From the NCBI GenBank assembly GCA_937870635.1, contig CALMZP010000131.1, forward strand, positions 1 to 64,000: a stretch of DNA of 64,000 nucleotides, written 5' to 3'. Shown here in pieces: positions 55,784 to 64,000 of this stretch (its first letter is position 1; every line of letters begins with the position of its first letter). The translations under genes were made by a program, and so were the position numbers. The stretch is from an uncultured Acidobacteriota bacterium. GTDB taxonomy: Bacteria; Acidobacteriota; Thermoanaerobaculia; Gp7-AA8. The notes below the pieces were generated by a model that made no database searches, had not been told where the DNA came from, and worked only from the letters and a program-made list of their open reading frames with translations.

Positions 55784-56205
55784 ATCCCTTCTCCCCCACC
55801 GCAGAGTGGGGGAGAAGGTGCCGCGAAGCGGCGGATGAGGGGGCTGGGGCACGGCGAAATGTTCAATGTTGAGTGTTGAATGTTGAAACTGGTTCTTTCA
55901 ACATTGAGCATTCAATTCAACATTGAACATTCAACATTTCGATCTTCCTACTCTTACCGCCCCCTCATCCGGCCTTCGGGGCGCAACCTCGAACATCGGT
56001 AACAGTTCACTGTCGGGACATCGGTAACACCTTGGTGGTTTGCGACGGCAGAGCCTGTGGGAAAGCGGGAAACGCACGGACGGCGCGACCACATCATCCC
56101 CTTCTCCCTCGGCCAGAAGCTGTACAACGGTCTTCGCGGTCAGAAAGAAATGTTCGTCAGCGAAACCGCATCCCACTCCGAAATTCCGTCGGTGGAAGGT
56201 GAGCG
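55784..56205. other. 422-bp intergenic composite of hairpins and heptamer-like array M, with possible element remnant
   Basis: A hairpin CCTTCTCCCCCA/TGGGGGAGAAGG (55787-55818) comes first. Then GGATGAGGGGGC (55833-55844), which pairs with GCCCCCTCATCC (55959-55970) around array M. After it, CATCGGTAACA occurs twice (about 55993 and 56018), spacing reminiscent of insertion-sequence ends. The following short open frame (56057-56272, MGKRETHGRRDHIIPF) overlaps the methyltransferase end and may be an element fragment. No complete gene is here. Confidence 0.6.
55858..55941. repeat. Heptamer-like inverted-repeat array, TTGAATGT flavour (copy M)
   Basis: GAAATGTTCAATGTTGAGTG and ATGTTGAA units on the left (55857-55887); the complementary TTCAACATTGA-type units on the right (55897-55940). 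The outermost 10 bp (GAAATGTTCA / TGAACATT..TTTC) still pair. Unit spacing alternates between 7 and 8-9 bp, looser than the other arrays. Confidence 0.85.
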
Positions 56206-57141
56206 CTACTTCGAGGCGATCGAGCGCCTGATCTCGCGGACGACACGCTTGAGCTTGGGGACCGCGAAGTAGTGCAGTGAGGCGTGAGGCCGCAGAAGTC
56301 CGCGGCGCGGGCGGGCCACGATGATCTTGTAGTAAGAATCGTGCCCTTTCCGGAGCATCTGCCTCTCTTCATCGATGAGACGCCGCACCACGTCGTCGCC
56401 CGCGCCGGGTCGAAGGCGCGGGAAGAGAACCGACAACAGCGTTCCGCCGTACGGGCGGCGCTCGAGGGTCTTGAATCCGAACAGCAGCTGAGGCTCGATC
56501 TCGCTCGAACGGATCGCCTCGCTCGGATCGTCATCCTGAATCGGATAAGGGAGAGCGTCTCCATCCCGTGCCTCTCGCGGGAGCGACGAGAAGACCCGGC
56601 GATGCGCGGCGAGCAGCTCGTCGTTCCATTCGTGGCGTGACGGGCCGACGTACTCGTCGAGGTAGAGGACGGCGTCCCGTGTCATCGAACGGAGAATGGC
56701 GCGGTACAGCTTCTCCAGCTTGGCCACGTGGTGCGCCGACTGGTGAAAGAGGACCAGGTCGTATCGCCGGCGCGGAAGGACGGGTTCGTTGAAATTGCCC
56801 GCGAAGTAGCGGATCCGGCCGGACATCCCCGCGGCGACGGCCTCCTTCCGCGCGAGACGTAACGAACCGACGGATCCGTCGAATGCGTCGACGCTCGCGC
56901 AGATTCCGCGGCGGACGAGATCGCGTTCCAGGGCGCCGGCACCGCAGCCGATGCTCAGCGCGCGCTGGAATCGGCGCCCGCCGAGCCATCGCTCAAACCA
57001 GTCGAACGGCCATCCGCCGATCTGCTCGTTCACGTAGGCGCGGATGAGGGGATGCTCGAGCCAGCTGACGTGGCTCTGCTCGAGGATCTCGCGATCCCAG
57101 AACTGTCTTGCGTCAGGAGTTCCGCTCACGGGGGGCATCAT
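56206..57141 (-). CDS. SAM-dependent methyltransferase
   Basis: 311 residues from ATG 57141 (MMPPVSGTPDARQFWDREIL); the track start reads through a hairpin. The SAM motif is RALSIGCGAGALERDLVRRG, followed by VDAFDGSVGSLRLARKEA and the motif IV-like YDLVLFHQSAHHVAKLEKLYRAI. VLYLDEYVGPSRHEW completes the class I fold, and a C-terminal extension of about 100 residues follows. The overall plan resembles methyltransferases of polyketide or glycan clusters, but nothing near specifies the substrate. Confidence 0.82.
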   Translation of the reverse strand: MMPPVSGTPDARQFWDREILEQSHVSWLEHPLIRAYVNEQIGGWPFDWFERWLGGRRFQRALSIGCGAGALERDLVRRGICASVDAFDGSVGSLRLARKEAVAAGMSGRIRYFAGNFNEPVLPRRRYDLVLFHQSAHHVAKLEKLYRAILRSMTRDAVLYLDEYVGPSRHEWNDELLAAHRRVFSSLPREARDGDALPYPIQDDDPSEAIRSSEIEPQLLFGFKTLERRPYGGTLLSVLFPRLRPGAGDDVVRRLIDEERQMLRKGHDSYYKIIVARPRRGLLRPHASLHYFAVPKLKRVVREIRRSIASK

Positions 57142-57142
57142 A

Positions 57143-57169
57143 AGGGACGGGCGTTGCCGCCCGTCCCTC
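57143..57169 (-). terminator. Hairpin between secreted protease and methyltransferase genes
   Basis: GGGACGGGC (57145-57153), a loop, then GCCCGTCCC (57160-57168): a 9-bp GC stem located 18 bp past the protease stop in the minus direction. The tail has only two T residues, so termination would be weak or Rho-assisted. The methyltransferase start follows at once. Confidence 0.55.
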
Positions 57170-57186
57170 ATGCTGTGAGCTGGAAC

Positions 57187-58956
57187 TTACGGGCAGGAGA
57201 ATGCTGCGCCGTCGGTGATCGTGAGGAACTTCGTTCCGCGGACGTTGTTGTACGTCTTCACCGCGCCGTTCTGGCTGTCGGTGACGGTAATGGTCACACC
57301 GACGTCGGTGGTACCGCCTGCATAGACCCAGAATTTCTGGTTGAAGCTGCAGGCATTGATCATCTTCAGCAGCACTTCGATGTTGTTCGCGTTGTCGAAC
57401 CAGAACAGTCCGCTGTCCGGCGTGTACTTGATCGCCGTCATCGGCCTCGAGCCCTGGCCGGCGTCATAGGTCAGACGGACTTTGAAGCGGTTGTTCACCA
57501 GGCAGACCGTTCCGTCGGTGAGGTTCTGGACGCAGGGAGCCGGCTGACTGCCGGTTGATGAGAGGTAGGTCTTCAGGAGGTTGAAGGACTGGGAAAATGC
57601 TCCGTCGACTGTGTCGCACTGACGGTCGCAGCCTGCGCTTGCGTCGGCGCAGTTGCACGAACCCCACAGTTGACCGACGATCGAGCCATCGTTCAGAAGA
57701 ATCGATGACCCGGAGCTCCCACCGTACACGCCGCCTTCGCCGCCGTTAGACTCGTTCGAATAGATGAAGTTCGGGCGAGGCTTGGAACCACCCGAGCACG
57801 CGGGGCTCGTCGCCTTCAGGATGGTACGCGAATACATTTGCGGGAACGCGGGAACGCCGGCAAGCGCGACCGGATGGGAAATTCTATGGAGTACCGTGCC
57901 ATTCGCTGGCGGAGTGGTCGTCCAGCCGAGCAGGTATCGATTGGCCGGGATTGATGGCAGACGAAGCAGCGTCACGTCCGTGGTCGCGGAGGTAGTCAGC
58001 AGAGTTGCGCCACTAACAGGCGGAAGATAGTCGTATTCGCCCCACTGGCAACCCTTGAACTGAAAGTCGAAGTAGGTCTCCAGCGAGCTGGCGGACGCCT
58101 GAGTGGAAATGCAGTGATTAGCCGTGAGGAAATAAGGCGTGACGCTCTGCTGCTGGTCGGTGATGAGCGTGCCGCTGCAGACGTAGGGAGTGTTTCCGAC
58201 GGTGAACTCCATTTGCCCGACCGCCCCCTTTGCGGCAGTCAAAGCGGAGAATTCGCCGGCGCCGACGCAGGCTACGGCCTGATCGATGAGACAGGTCGGC
58301 TCGTCGTCGTTGTCGACAGGAAGCTTTGCGCTCCTTGAATGAAGTAGCTCCAGCACCTCGCGAACGTTGAACGACGCGCTCGTTCCTGCCGGCACCTCGA
58401 CTTCGAGGTGCAGTGTGTCCCCGTCGACGCTCGGCGTCCACAGCGACTGACCCGCATCGACCAGCGAAGTATCGAATGCCCTCGCGTCGCCGGTTGTCCC
58501 GTAAACCCAGAGCGTGGTCCCGGCGGGAAGATCGACGTCGTCAAGGCGGAGCCGGATGCGCTTCGCGTTTTCCACGCGGAAAGAAGCACCCCACGTAGTT
58601 CCGTTCGCCGTCGCGGCGACGGCCCCGCGGCCGTGAAGGCCGCTCTTTGCTTCGACACCGCCGAAGCTCACCGCCATCGTCTCGCCGAGGGAGCGACTGA
58701 ACCCGTTCTTGGCAGGGAGCCGGCCTTCGGCGTTCCACTGAAGGACAGCTTCAATGGCCTCGGGCACGGCCTCGGTGGCGGGGCGAAGTGTCATCGCCGG
58801 CGCCAGCTGCATGCGCTCGACGATTCGAGGAACCGCGGGATACGACTTCATGCCGACCGCTTCGCGCACGAAATGAGTTTTCGCTTCTTCGCCGAACGCG
58901 ATCGAACACACCAACATCGCTACTGCCGAAAGCAGCACTGCAGGTTTTCTGAACAT
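57187..58956 (-). CDS. Secreted trypsin-like serine protease with Acidobacteriota-type C-terminal domain
   Basis: 589 residues from ATG 58956 (MFRKPAVLLSAVAMLVCSIAFG), behind AAAAGGAAAC. The long propeptide or N-domain (to about residue 235) resembles lysyl-endopeptidase precursors. The trypsin-fold triad is visible: YFLTANHCIS (His), TTDVTLLRL (Asp) and GGVYGGSSGSSIL (Ser), with several Cys pairs. Residues from about 480 on (VCLVNNRFKVRLTYD, GLFWFDNANNIEVLLKMINAC, KFWVYAGGTTDVGVTITVTDSQNGAVKTY) form a separate domain of unknown role that I recall on many exported Acidobacteriota proteins. Probably extracellular. Confidence 0.88.
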   Translation of the reverse strand: MFRKPAVLLSAVAMLVCSIAFGEEAKTHFVREAVGMKSYPAVPRIVERMQLAPAMTLRPATEAVPEAIEAVLQWNAEGRLPAKNGFSRSLGETMAVSFGGVEAKSGLHGRGAVAATANGTTWGASFRVENAKRIRLRLDDVDLPAGTTLWVYGTTGDARAFDTSLVDAGQSLWTPSVDGDTLHLEVEVPAGTSASFNVREVLELLHSRSAKLPVDNDDEPTCLIDQAVACVGAGEFSALTAAKGAVGQMEFTVGNTPYVCSGTLITDQQQSVTPYFLTANHCISTQASASSLETYFDFQFKGCQWGEYDYLPPVSGATLLTTSATTDVTLLRLPSIPANRYLLGWTTTPPANGTVLHRISHPVALAGVPAFPQMYSRTILKATSPACSGGSKPRPNFIYSNESNGGEGGVYGGSSGSSILLNDGSIVGQLWGSCNCADASAGCDRQCDTVDGAFSQSFNLLKTYLSSTGSQPAPCVQNLTDGTVCLVNNRFKVRLTYDAGQGSRPMTAIKYTPDSGLFWFDNANNIEVLLKMINACSFNQKFWVYAGGTTDVGVTITVTDSQNGAVKTYNNVRGTKFLTITDGAAFSCP

Positions 58957-59127
58957 GTTTCCTTTTCTCTCCTTACGGGACCCTGGACACGAAAGCAGAA
59001 GATCGGGCCGACACGCCCGGCGGACCGTGACGCAAGTCACTCCGCGCACACACCGCGTACTTTGAATTGTATGGACCTTTTGGAGCGGTTATTGTGAATG
59101 AGATCTATTCGTTTCGCAACCCGGGAC

Positions 59128-59204
59128 ACTCTGGATTTTGGATTTTGGATTTTGGATTTCCAAGTCAATCCAAAATCCAAAATCCAAAATCCAAAATCCA
59201 AAGC
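59128..59204. repeat. Heptamer inverted-repeat array, TTTGGAT flavour (copy N)
   Basis: Three to four TTTGGAT units, a loop TTCCAAGTC, then five complementary units. It lies in the divergent gap between the protease and the Ser/Thr kinase, ending about 28 bp before the kinase start. The rest of the 275-bp gap (58957-59231) holds no ORF. Confidence 0.95.
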
Positions 59205-59231
59205 CGGGTCGGTCTAATATCATTGACTCCA

Positions 59232-61160
59232 ATGGCCTTCCACTGCATCCGCTGCAAACGCGAAATCGACAAAACGTACATGGCCTGCCCCCACTGCGGG
59301 GAGCCGGTCACCGACTTCCTGCGCCGCTATGCGGACGAGCCGGTCGACGGTAAGTACCAGATCGTGGAACGACTTGGCGCGGGCGGCATGGGCGAGGTCT
59401 ACAAAGTCACCCACACCTACCTCGGCGCCACCCGCGTCATCAAGGTCATCCGCCCCCAGATCTCCGAGAGCAAGGACGCCCACGAGCGCTTCCTCCGCGA
59501 GGCCCGCGCGGCGACGAAAATCCAGCACCCCAACTTCGCGACCCTCCACGACTTCTCCGCGCTCCCCGACGGGTCGCACTACATGGTCTGGGAGTACATC
59601 GACGGCGAGAACATCGCCCAGCGGATCCGTACGCGCGGCAATCTCCAGCCGCGTTACGCGGTACGCCTGATCATCCAGGCCCTGCATGGTCTCGATGCAC
59701 TGCATCGAGCGGGCATCGTCCATCGCGACATCAGCCCGGAGAACATCATGATCACGCGCGAGGAGCCCGAGCGCGTGAAAGTCATCGACCTCGGTGTCGC
59801 GAAGGTCGAGGACAGCGTCGATGCCGCGACGCGCGTCGGGGTCTTCGTCGGCAAGCTTCGCTACGCGTCGCCGGAACATCTCGGCTTCCTCCCCGATGGC
59901 GAGAAAATCGACGGTCGCGCCGATCTCTTTTCGCTGGCGATGGTGCTCTACGAGATGCTCGCCGGCCGTCCACCGTTCGAGGCCACATCGCCCCACGAAT
60001 ACGTCATGCTCCATTCGCGCGAGCAGCAGTTCCGCCCGCTCGATCTTCCGGCGGACCTGCCCGGAGGCGCGCAGCTGCAGGCAATCCTGGCGAAGGCGCT
60101 CGACCGCGATCGCAACAAGCGCTTCGCCAATGCGCGCGAGTTCGCCGCTGCGCTCGAGGAGGTCGAGAAGACGCTGCCCGACCCGAACGTCATGCAGACG
60201 ATGCATCTGCAGGCGCTCGACACGGATGCGACCTGGACGCCGACACCGCTTCCCTCCATCGACACCCTGCATCGGCAGACCGTGCGCGACACGAAAGCCG
60301 AAGCACCGCCGACGATCCGCACTCCGCTGCCGCCCATGGGGGCGGCGCCGACCATCCAGACGCCGCTTCCGGCGTCGATCCCCGCTCCTCCGCCGCAACC
60401 GGCCCCGGTCGTTCCGCGCGCGCGGCACGGAAGTTTCGCGGCGTTCGCGATCATCGCCCTCATTCTCCTCCTGGCAGGGGGAGCGATCGCAGCCCTGTAT
60501 CTGTGGCGCGGCCGCGGCTCGAAAGAGGTCGCCGAGGTCCGGCCGCCCGCCGAAACGCGGACGGCAACCACGGCGCCGCCGCCATCGCAGGCCAACGTCG
60601 ATGTGATCACCACGACACCGACCGCAACGACGGCGACCACTGAGACGGTCCTCACGGACATTCCCTCTACGACGGCGTCGCCGACGCTCTCGACGACGAA
60701 TGTTCCGGCGGTGGCTACGATGCCTCGCGTCGAACGTCCGGCCCCCGTGCCGCAACCGACACCTCCCCCGGTGCCCGCTCCGGCGAACGTCCGCACATAC
60801 GTCGATGGCGACAGCGGCGATGCCGACGTGAACGAGCAGTTGCTGGCCCACCTTCGCCGGCAGCTGACTGGCGTTCGGTCGGTGGCGGTGCGTGGAAGCG
60901 GCGAGATGTACGACGATCTCGTGAACAGGATCCAGTCCGATCACGGACTCGAGGTCGTGTCATCCGCGGACACGGTGATCACCTTCAACGGCACGCTGGA
61001 CCGCCTCGGTCGCGGCCGAAAGCGACGCTCGGCCGAGGCCACGATCACGAAGAACGGCCGCGTGATCTTCCGTTACGAGCTCCCGCCCGAGGAGTTCCGC
61101 GTCGGCGACAGCCCCGCCGAGGCGTTCTCGCGAGTGATCTCGGAAGCCTTCAACAACTGA
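59232..61160 (+). CDS. Transmembrane Ser/Thr protein kinase with N-terminal zinc ribbon
   Basis: 642 residues from ATG 59232 (MAFHCIRCKREIDKTYMACPHCG); the earlier track start crosses the repeat array. A four-Cys zinc ribbon (CxxC...CxxC) precedes the Hanks-type kinase (about 40-305): LGAGGMGEVYKV, RVIKVIRP, HRDISPENIM and DLGVAK (DLG in place of DFG, as in some PknB relatives). A Pro/Thr-rich linker, a transmembrane helix (FAAFAIIALILLLAGGAIAALYLW), another low-complexity stretch and a periplasmic C-domain (TYVDGDSGDADVNEQLLAHLRRQL...RVGDSPAEAFSRVISEAF) follow. The C-domain is not the TonB type seen on the kinase at 13958. Confidence 0.9.
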   Translation: MAFHCIRCKREIDKTYMACPHCGEPVTDFLRRYADEPVDGKYQIVERLGAGGMGEVYKVTHTYLGATRVIKVIRPQISESKDAHERFLREARAATKIQHPNFATLHDFSALPDGSHYMVWEYIDGENIAQRIRTRGNLQPRYAVRLIIQALHGLDALHRAGIVHRDISPENIMITREEPERVKVIDLGVAKVEDSVDAATRVGVFVGKLRYASPEHLGFLPDGEKIDGRADLFSLAMVLYEMLAGRPPFEATSPHEYVMLHSREQQFRPLDLPADLPGGAQLQAILAKALDRDRNKRFANAREFAAALEEVEKTLPDPNVMQTMHLQALDTDATWTPTPLPSIDTLHRQTVRDTKAEAPPTIRTPLPPMGAAPTIQTPLPASIPAPPPQPAPVVPRARHGSFAAFAIIALILLLAGGAIAALYLWRGRGSKEVAEVRPPAETRTATTAPPPSQANVDVITTTPTATTATTETVLTDIPSTTASPTLSTTNVPAVATMPRVERPAPVPQPTPPPVPAPANVRTYVDGDSGDADVNEQLLAHLRRQLTGVRSVAVRGSGEMYDDLVNRIQSDHGLEVVSSADTVITFNGTLDRLGRGRKRRSAEATITKNGRVIFRYELPPEEFRVGDSPAEAFSRVISEAFNN

Positions 61161-61168
61161 GTTGGTCC

Positions 61169-61280
61169 GGGTGTCCTGGTGTCAGGTCTGGAAAAAGGAC
61201 AAACCGGACAAAAGTAGTCGTTCACTAACGATTACTTTTGTCCGGTTTGTCCTTTTTCCAGACCTGACACCAGGACACCC
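61169..61280. repeat. Near-perfect 112-bp palindrome with TGGTGTCAGGTCTGGA ends
   Basis: Pairing runs from 61169/61280 inward to 61222/61227 with a single mismatch (61217/61232) and a 4-base loop. The segment TGGTGTCAGGTCTGGA is shared with the palindrome at 37324; the central AAAAGGACAAACCGGACAAA part is unrelated to it. It lies between the convergent kinase and glutamate dehydrogenase genes. Confidence 0.97.
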
Positions 61281-61281
61281 C

Positions 61282-64000
61282 TCAGCTTTCCGCTAACGCC
61301 CTCAGCGACCTTGAGGCCACCGTCAGCATGGCGATGTCGACGTTCGGCGCGGACCTCACCTCGGTCATGGTCTGCTCGATCCGCTCGACGACGCGGCGTC
61401 GCTCCGACAACCAGTTCTCGACCGGGTCGCCGGCCTTCGCGCCGTTCGTCTCGCCGATGACTCTCGATGCGAGAACGCTCTGGTAATTGAAGAGGTCATC
61501 CACGAGCGCGGCCACAGCCTGCTTCTGCCATGGTGTGTCGGCGGCGATCGACGCACCCGCGGCACGGAGGCGGTCGAGCCCGAACCGGGCGCCCAGGCCG
61601 AAGTAGACGCGGGCGACTTCCTCGACACCCTGGCCTTTCTTCGCGTCTTCGCCGCGGGAGATGCGAACGATGTCCATCGCCGAGGTCATGACGTCGAGCG
61701 CGGCGATTCTGTCGGCGAGGTCGGCGGGGATGCCGCTTTCGATGAGCTTCGCCTTGCGCGCATTGACGTTCTCCAGGACCGAGGCTGGCAGGATCTCGGC
61801 GAGCCTGCCTTCGATTGCCGCGATGCGCGGTTTGAATTCATTGATGTAGGCGTTGATGTCGAGGCGCTCGTAGTCCGAGCGGAGAATCCACCGCAGCGCC
61901 CGTTCCAGCAGATTGCTGACCGAGATCATCATGTCGGTCTGCAGCGCGGCGGGAACCTTGTTGTCCAGCTGCTCGATTGCGGTCCAGACGGAGCGAAGGT
62001 CGAACGTGTCGCGAATGATGGTGAACGCGCGCGCCACATCGCTCGACGGTTTTCCGGTCTCGTCCGTCATCTGCCAGACGAAGGTCGGCCGCAGCCGGTT
62101 GATCACGTTGTTCGTGACATACGTGGTGATGATCTCGCGGCGCAGACGATGGCGTCCGATTGCCGCGGCAAACCGCGAGCGCAAGGCCGGCGGGAAGTAG
62201 AGGAGGAGGTCGCCGACCAGAAGCGGGTCATCGGGAAGGTCGGACTTGAGCAGATCTTCGGACAGCACGATCTTCGTGTATGCGAGGAGGACGGCGATCT
62301 CCGGCCTGGTGAGGCCGAGGTGAGCGGCGTGCCGCTCGGCGATCGTCTCGTCGTCCGGGAGAAACTCGATGGCACGGTTGAGCCGTCCGGCCTTCTCCAT
62401 CGCGCGCATCGCCCGGGCCTGGATGTCGAGCAGCGATTCTCCGAGCGCATGCGTGATCGTGATCGCCTGGGTCTGCTCGTAGTTGTCGCGAAGGACGAGC
62501 GCGGCCACGTCATCGGTCATCGTCGCCAGGAGCTTGTTGCGGACGGCGATGTCGCCCTCGAGCTCGCCGCGCTCCATCGCGTCGTAGAGGAGGATCTTGA
62601 TGTTGACCTCGTGGTCCGAGGTGTCGACGCCGGCTGAGTTGTCGATGGCATCGGTATTGATCCTGCCGCCGTTCAGGTTGAACTCGATCCGTGCCGGTTG
62701 CGTGAATCCGAGGTTGGCGCCTTCACCGACGACGCGAACGCGAACCTCGGTGGCGTCGACCCGGATCGGATCGTTGGCCCGATCGCGGGCCGCGCTGTGA
62801 TCTTCGTCGCTCGATTTCACATAGGTGCCGATCCCGCCGAGCCACAGCAGGTCCGCCTTCGCCTTCAGAATGGCCTTGATCAGCTCCGCCGGGGTCACCT
62901 GCTTCTGGGGGAGCTCGAACAGAGCCTGCGCTTCGGGCGACAAAGTGACGGTCTTCGCCGAACGCGCGTACACCGCGCCGCCGCGCGACAGCAGCTCAGC
63001 GTTGTAGGCGTTCCAGTTCAGCCGCATGTCGAACAGGCGGCGCCGCTCATTGATGCTCGTCCGCGGATCAGGAGACGGGTCGATGAAGATGTGCGAATGG
63101 TTGAACGCGCCGATCAGCTTGATGTGCGGCGAGAGCAGCATGGCGTTGCCGAACACATCGCCTGACATGTCGCCGACACCGATGACGGTGAAGTCCTGGC
63201 TCTGCGTATCGATGCCGAGCTCGCGGAAATGCCGCTTGACGGCTTCCCATCCACCGCGCGCGGTGATGCCCATTTTCTTGTGGTCGTAGCCCGCTGATCC
63301 GCCTGACGCGAACGCATCGCCGAGCCAGAAACCGTAATCCGCAGAGACGCCGTTGGCGATGTCGGAGAACGTTGCGGTGCCCTTGTCTGCAGCGACGACG
63401 AGATAGGGATCGTCGGGATCGCGGCGGACGACATCCCGCGGCGGAATCACCTCGTCGCCGCGCAGATTGTCGGTAATGTCGAGCAGGCCGCGCAGGAGCG
63501 TCTTGTACGCCTCGATGCCTTCCTGCTGATACGTCTCGCGATCGGCAGAGGGGTTCTTCACGACGAACCCACCCTTCGACCCCATCGGCACGATGACGAC
63601 GTTCTTGACGTTCTGCGCCTTCATGAGGCCGAGGATCTCGGTGCGGAAGTCCTCGCGGCGGTCAGACCAGCGGATGCCGCCGCGCGCCACCTTGCCGAAG
63701 CGCAGATGCACGCCCTCGACGCGCGGCGAATACAGGAAGATCTCGTAGAGCGGCTTCGGCAGCGGCAGGCCGTCGACCTTGGCGCATTCGAACTTGAAGG
63801 CGATGGTCTCGCGCGGCAGGCCGTTGTCGCCGATCTGGAAGAAGTTGGTGCGCGCCGCCGCCTCGACGAGGTTGACGAAGCGGCGCAGGATGCGGTCGTC
63901 CTCGAGGCTCGTGACGTTGGCGAGCATGATCTCGATGTCGGCGCGCAGCGCCGCCTGGTGCTCGGCGCGCGTCGCCTCCTCGCGGCGCGGATCGACGCGG
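61282..64000 (-). CDS. gdhB: Large NAD-specific glutamate dehydrogenase (C-terminal part; continues past right edge)
   Basis: About 906 codons are visible and the frame is open to base 64000: VDPRREEATRAEHQAALRADIEIM precedes the track's first Met, so the listed start is internal. Catalytic-domain blocks of the 180-kDa family: EDDRILRRFVNLVEAAARTNFFQ, FGKVARGGIRWSDRREDFRTEILGLMKAQNVKN, VPMGSKGGFVVKNP (active-site Lys), the NAD-binding FTVIGVGDMSGDVFGNAMLLSPHIKLIGAFNHSHIFIDP, and a long helical C-terminus. It deaminates glutamate to 2-oxoglutarate in amino-acid catabolism. The upstream N-terminal regulatory half is outside the window. Confidence 0.95.
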   Translation of the reverse strand, partial: RVDPRREEATRAEHQAALRADIEIMLANVTSLEDDRILRRFVNLVEAAARTNFFQIGDNGLPRETIAFKFECAKVDGLPLPKPLYEIFLYSPRVEGVHLRFGKVARGGIRWSDRREDFRTEILGLMKAQNVKNVVIVPMGSKGGFVVKNPSADRETYQQEGIEAYKTLLRGLLDITDNLRGDEVIPPRDVVRRDPDDPYLVVAADKGTATFSDIANGVSADYGFWLGDAFASGGSAGYDHKKMGITARGGWEAVKRHFRELGIDTQSQDFTVIGVGDMSGDVFGNAMLLSPHIKLIGAFNHSHIFIDPSPDPRTSINERRRLFDMRLNWNAYNAELLSRGGAVYARSAKTVTLSPEAQALFELPQKQVTPAELIKAILKAKADLLWLGGIGTYVKSSDEDHSAARDRANDPIRVDATEVRVRVVGEGANLGFTQPARIEFNLNGGRINTDAIDNSAGVDTSDHEVNIKILLYDAMERGELEGDIAVRNKLLATMTDDVAALVLRDNYEQTQAITITHALGESLLDIQARAMRAMEKAGRLNRAIEFLPDDETIAERHAAHLGLTRPEIAVLLAYTKIVLSEDLLKSDLPDDPLLVGDLLLYFPPALRSRFAAAIGRHRLRREIITTYVTNNVINRLRPTFVWQMTDETGKPSSDVARAFTIIRDTFDLRSVWTAIEQLDNKVPAALQTDMMISVSNLLERALRWILRSDYERLDINAYINEFKPRIAAIEGRLAEILPASVLENVNARKAKLIESGIPADLADRIAALDVMTSAMDIVRISRGEDAKKGQGVEEVARVYFGLGARFGLDRLRAAGASIAADTPWQKQAVAALVDDLFNYQSVLASRVIGETNGAKAGDPVENWLSERRRVVERIEQTMTEVRSAPNVDIAMLTVASRSLRALAES

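Noticed and set aside
56057-56272. 71-residue plus-strand ORF as a real gene
   Set aside because: No ribosome-binding site or recognisable motif, and it overlaps the 3' end of the methyltransferase. Kept only as a possible element remnant in the composite gap.
59220-60944. 574-residue minus-strand ORF opposite the second kinase
   Set aside because: Antisense shadow, Arg/Asp-rich; the plus strand encodes a complete Hanks kinase.

Overview
The window is GC-rich, gene-dense bacterial chromosome, most likely from an Acidobacteriota member of the Thermoanaerobaculia/Vicinamibacteria kind. This is inference from gene content: two Oar-like TonB-dependent receptors with a carboxypeptidase-regulatory N-domain, Ser/Thr kinases with proline-rich linkers, a DUF4388 protein, tandem-HAMP and hybrid histidine kinases, a quinone-linked succinate dehydrogenase with a single-chain membrane anchor, and a trypsin-like exoprotein with a C-terminal domain I associate with this phylum. 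No rRNA, tRNA, CRISPR array, prophage or intact transposase was seen.

Layout. 1-8 kb: 5' end of a tandem-HAMP signalling protein (cut by the left edge and absent from the ORF track), a DHA2 drug exporter, a PBP1-type murein synthase, pgeF, a DUF4388 protein and two membrane proteins. 8-14 kb: TonB-family protein, VanZ, an MFS carrier and a btuFCD-like cobalamin/iron-chelate importer. 14-18 kb: a fused receiver-kinase-TonB protein and rho. 18-31 kb: two giant TonB-dependent receptors, each followed by a HAD phosphatase gene, with rimO, a gene of unknown function and dusB between them. 31-42 kb: hydroxyacyl-CoA dehydrogenase, ferritin-like protein, glycosyltransferase, TPR anchor protein, polysaccharide deacetylase, yhbY, two overlapping PLP enzymes and a hybrid histidine kinase. 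42-50 kb: DUF4142 lipoprotein, sdhCAB, a 5'-nucleotidase-type esterase, gene remnants and ahcY. 50-64 kb: dicarboxylate symporter, AI-2E-type permease, dodecin, amidase plus a MamK-like actin, methyltransferase, secreted protease, a second Ser/Thr kinase, and the C-terminal part of a large NAD-glutamate dehydrogenase cut by the right edge.

The most striking content lies between the genes. At least fourteen gaps carry arrays of a 7-bp unit followed by the same unit inverted, making hairpins of 50-120 bp. The unit comes in several unrelated flavours (TTTGGAT, GGACCTT, GAATTGA, TTCGACC and a TTGAATGT-like one). In one array the order of variant units is mirrored exactly between the arms, so the arms were not expanded independently. 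Separate near-perfect palindromes of 107 and 112 bp share the end TGGTGTCAGGTCTGGA but have different interiors. Other GC-rich inverted repeats supply a gene's last codons and stop (rimO), a start codon (btuF), or sit in frame inside a gene (AI-2E permease). One heptamer array breaks an IPT/TIG gene. No encoding enzyme is visible in the window.

Among proteins, the MamK-like actin directly behind a murein amidase, and a transmembrane Ser/Thr kinase with a degenerate receiver in front and a TonB C-domain behind, are the best candidates for unusual biology. Start codons were chosen by ribosome-binding sites, family N-termini and gene overlaps. Many ORF-track starts are artefactual extensions into the repeats.
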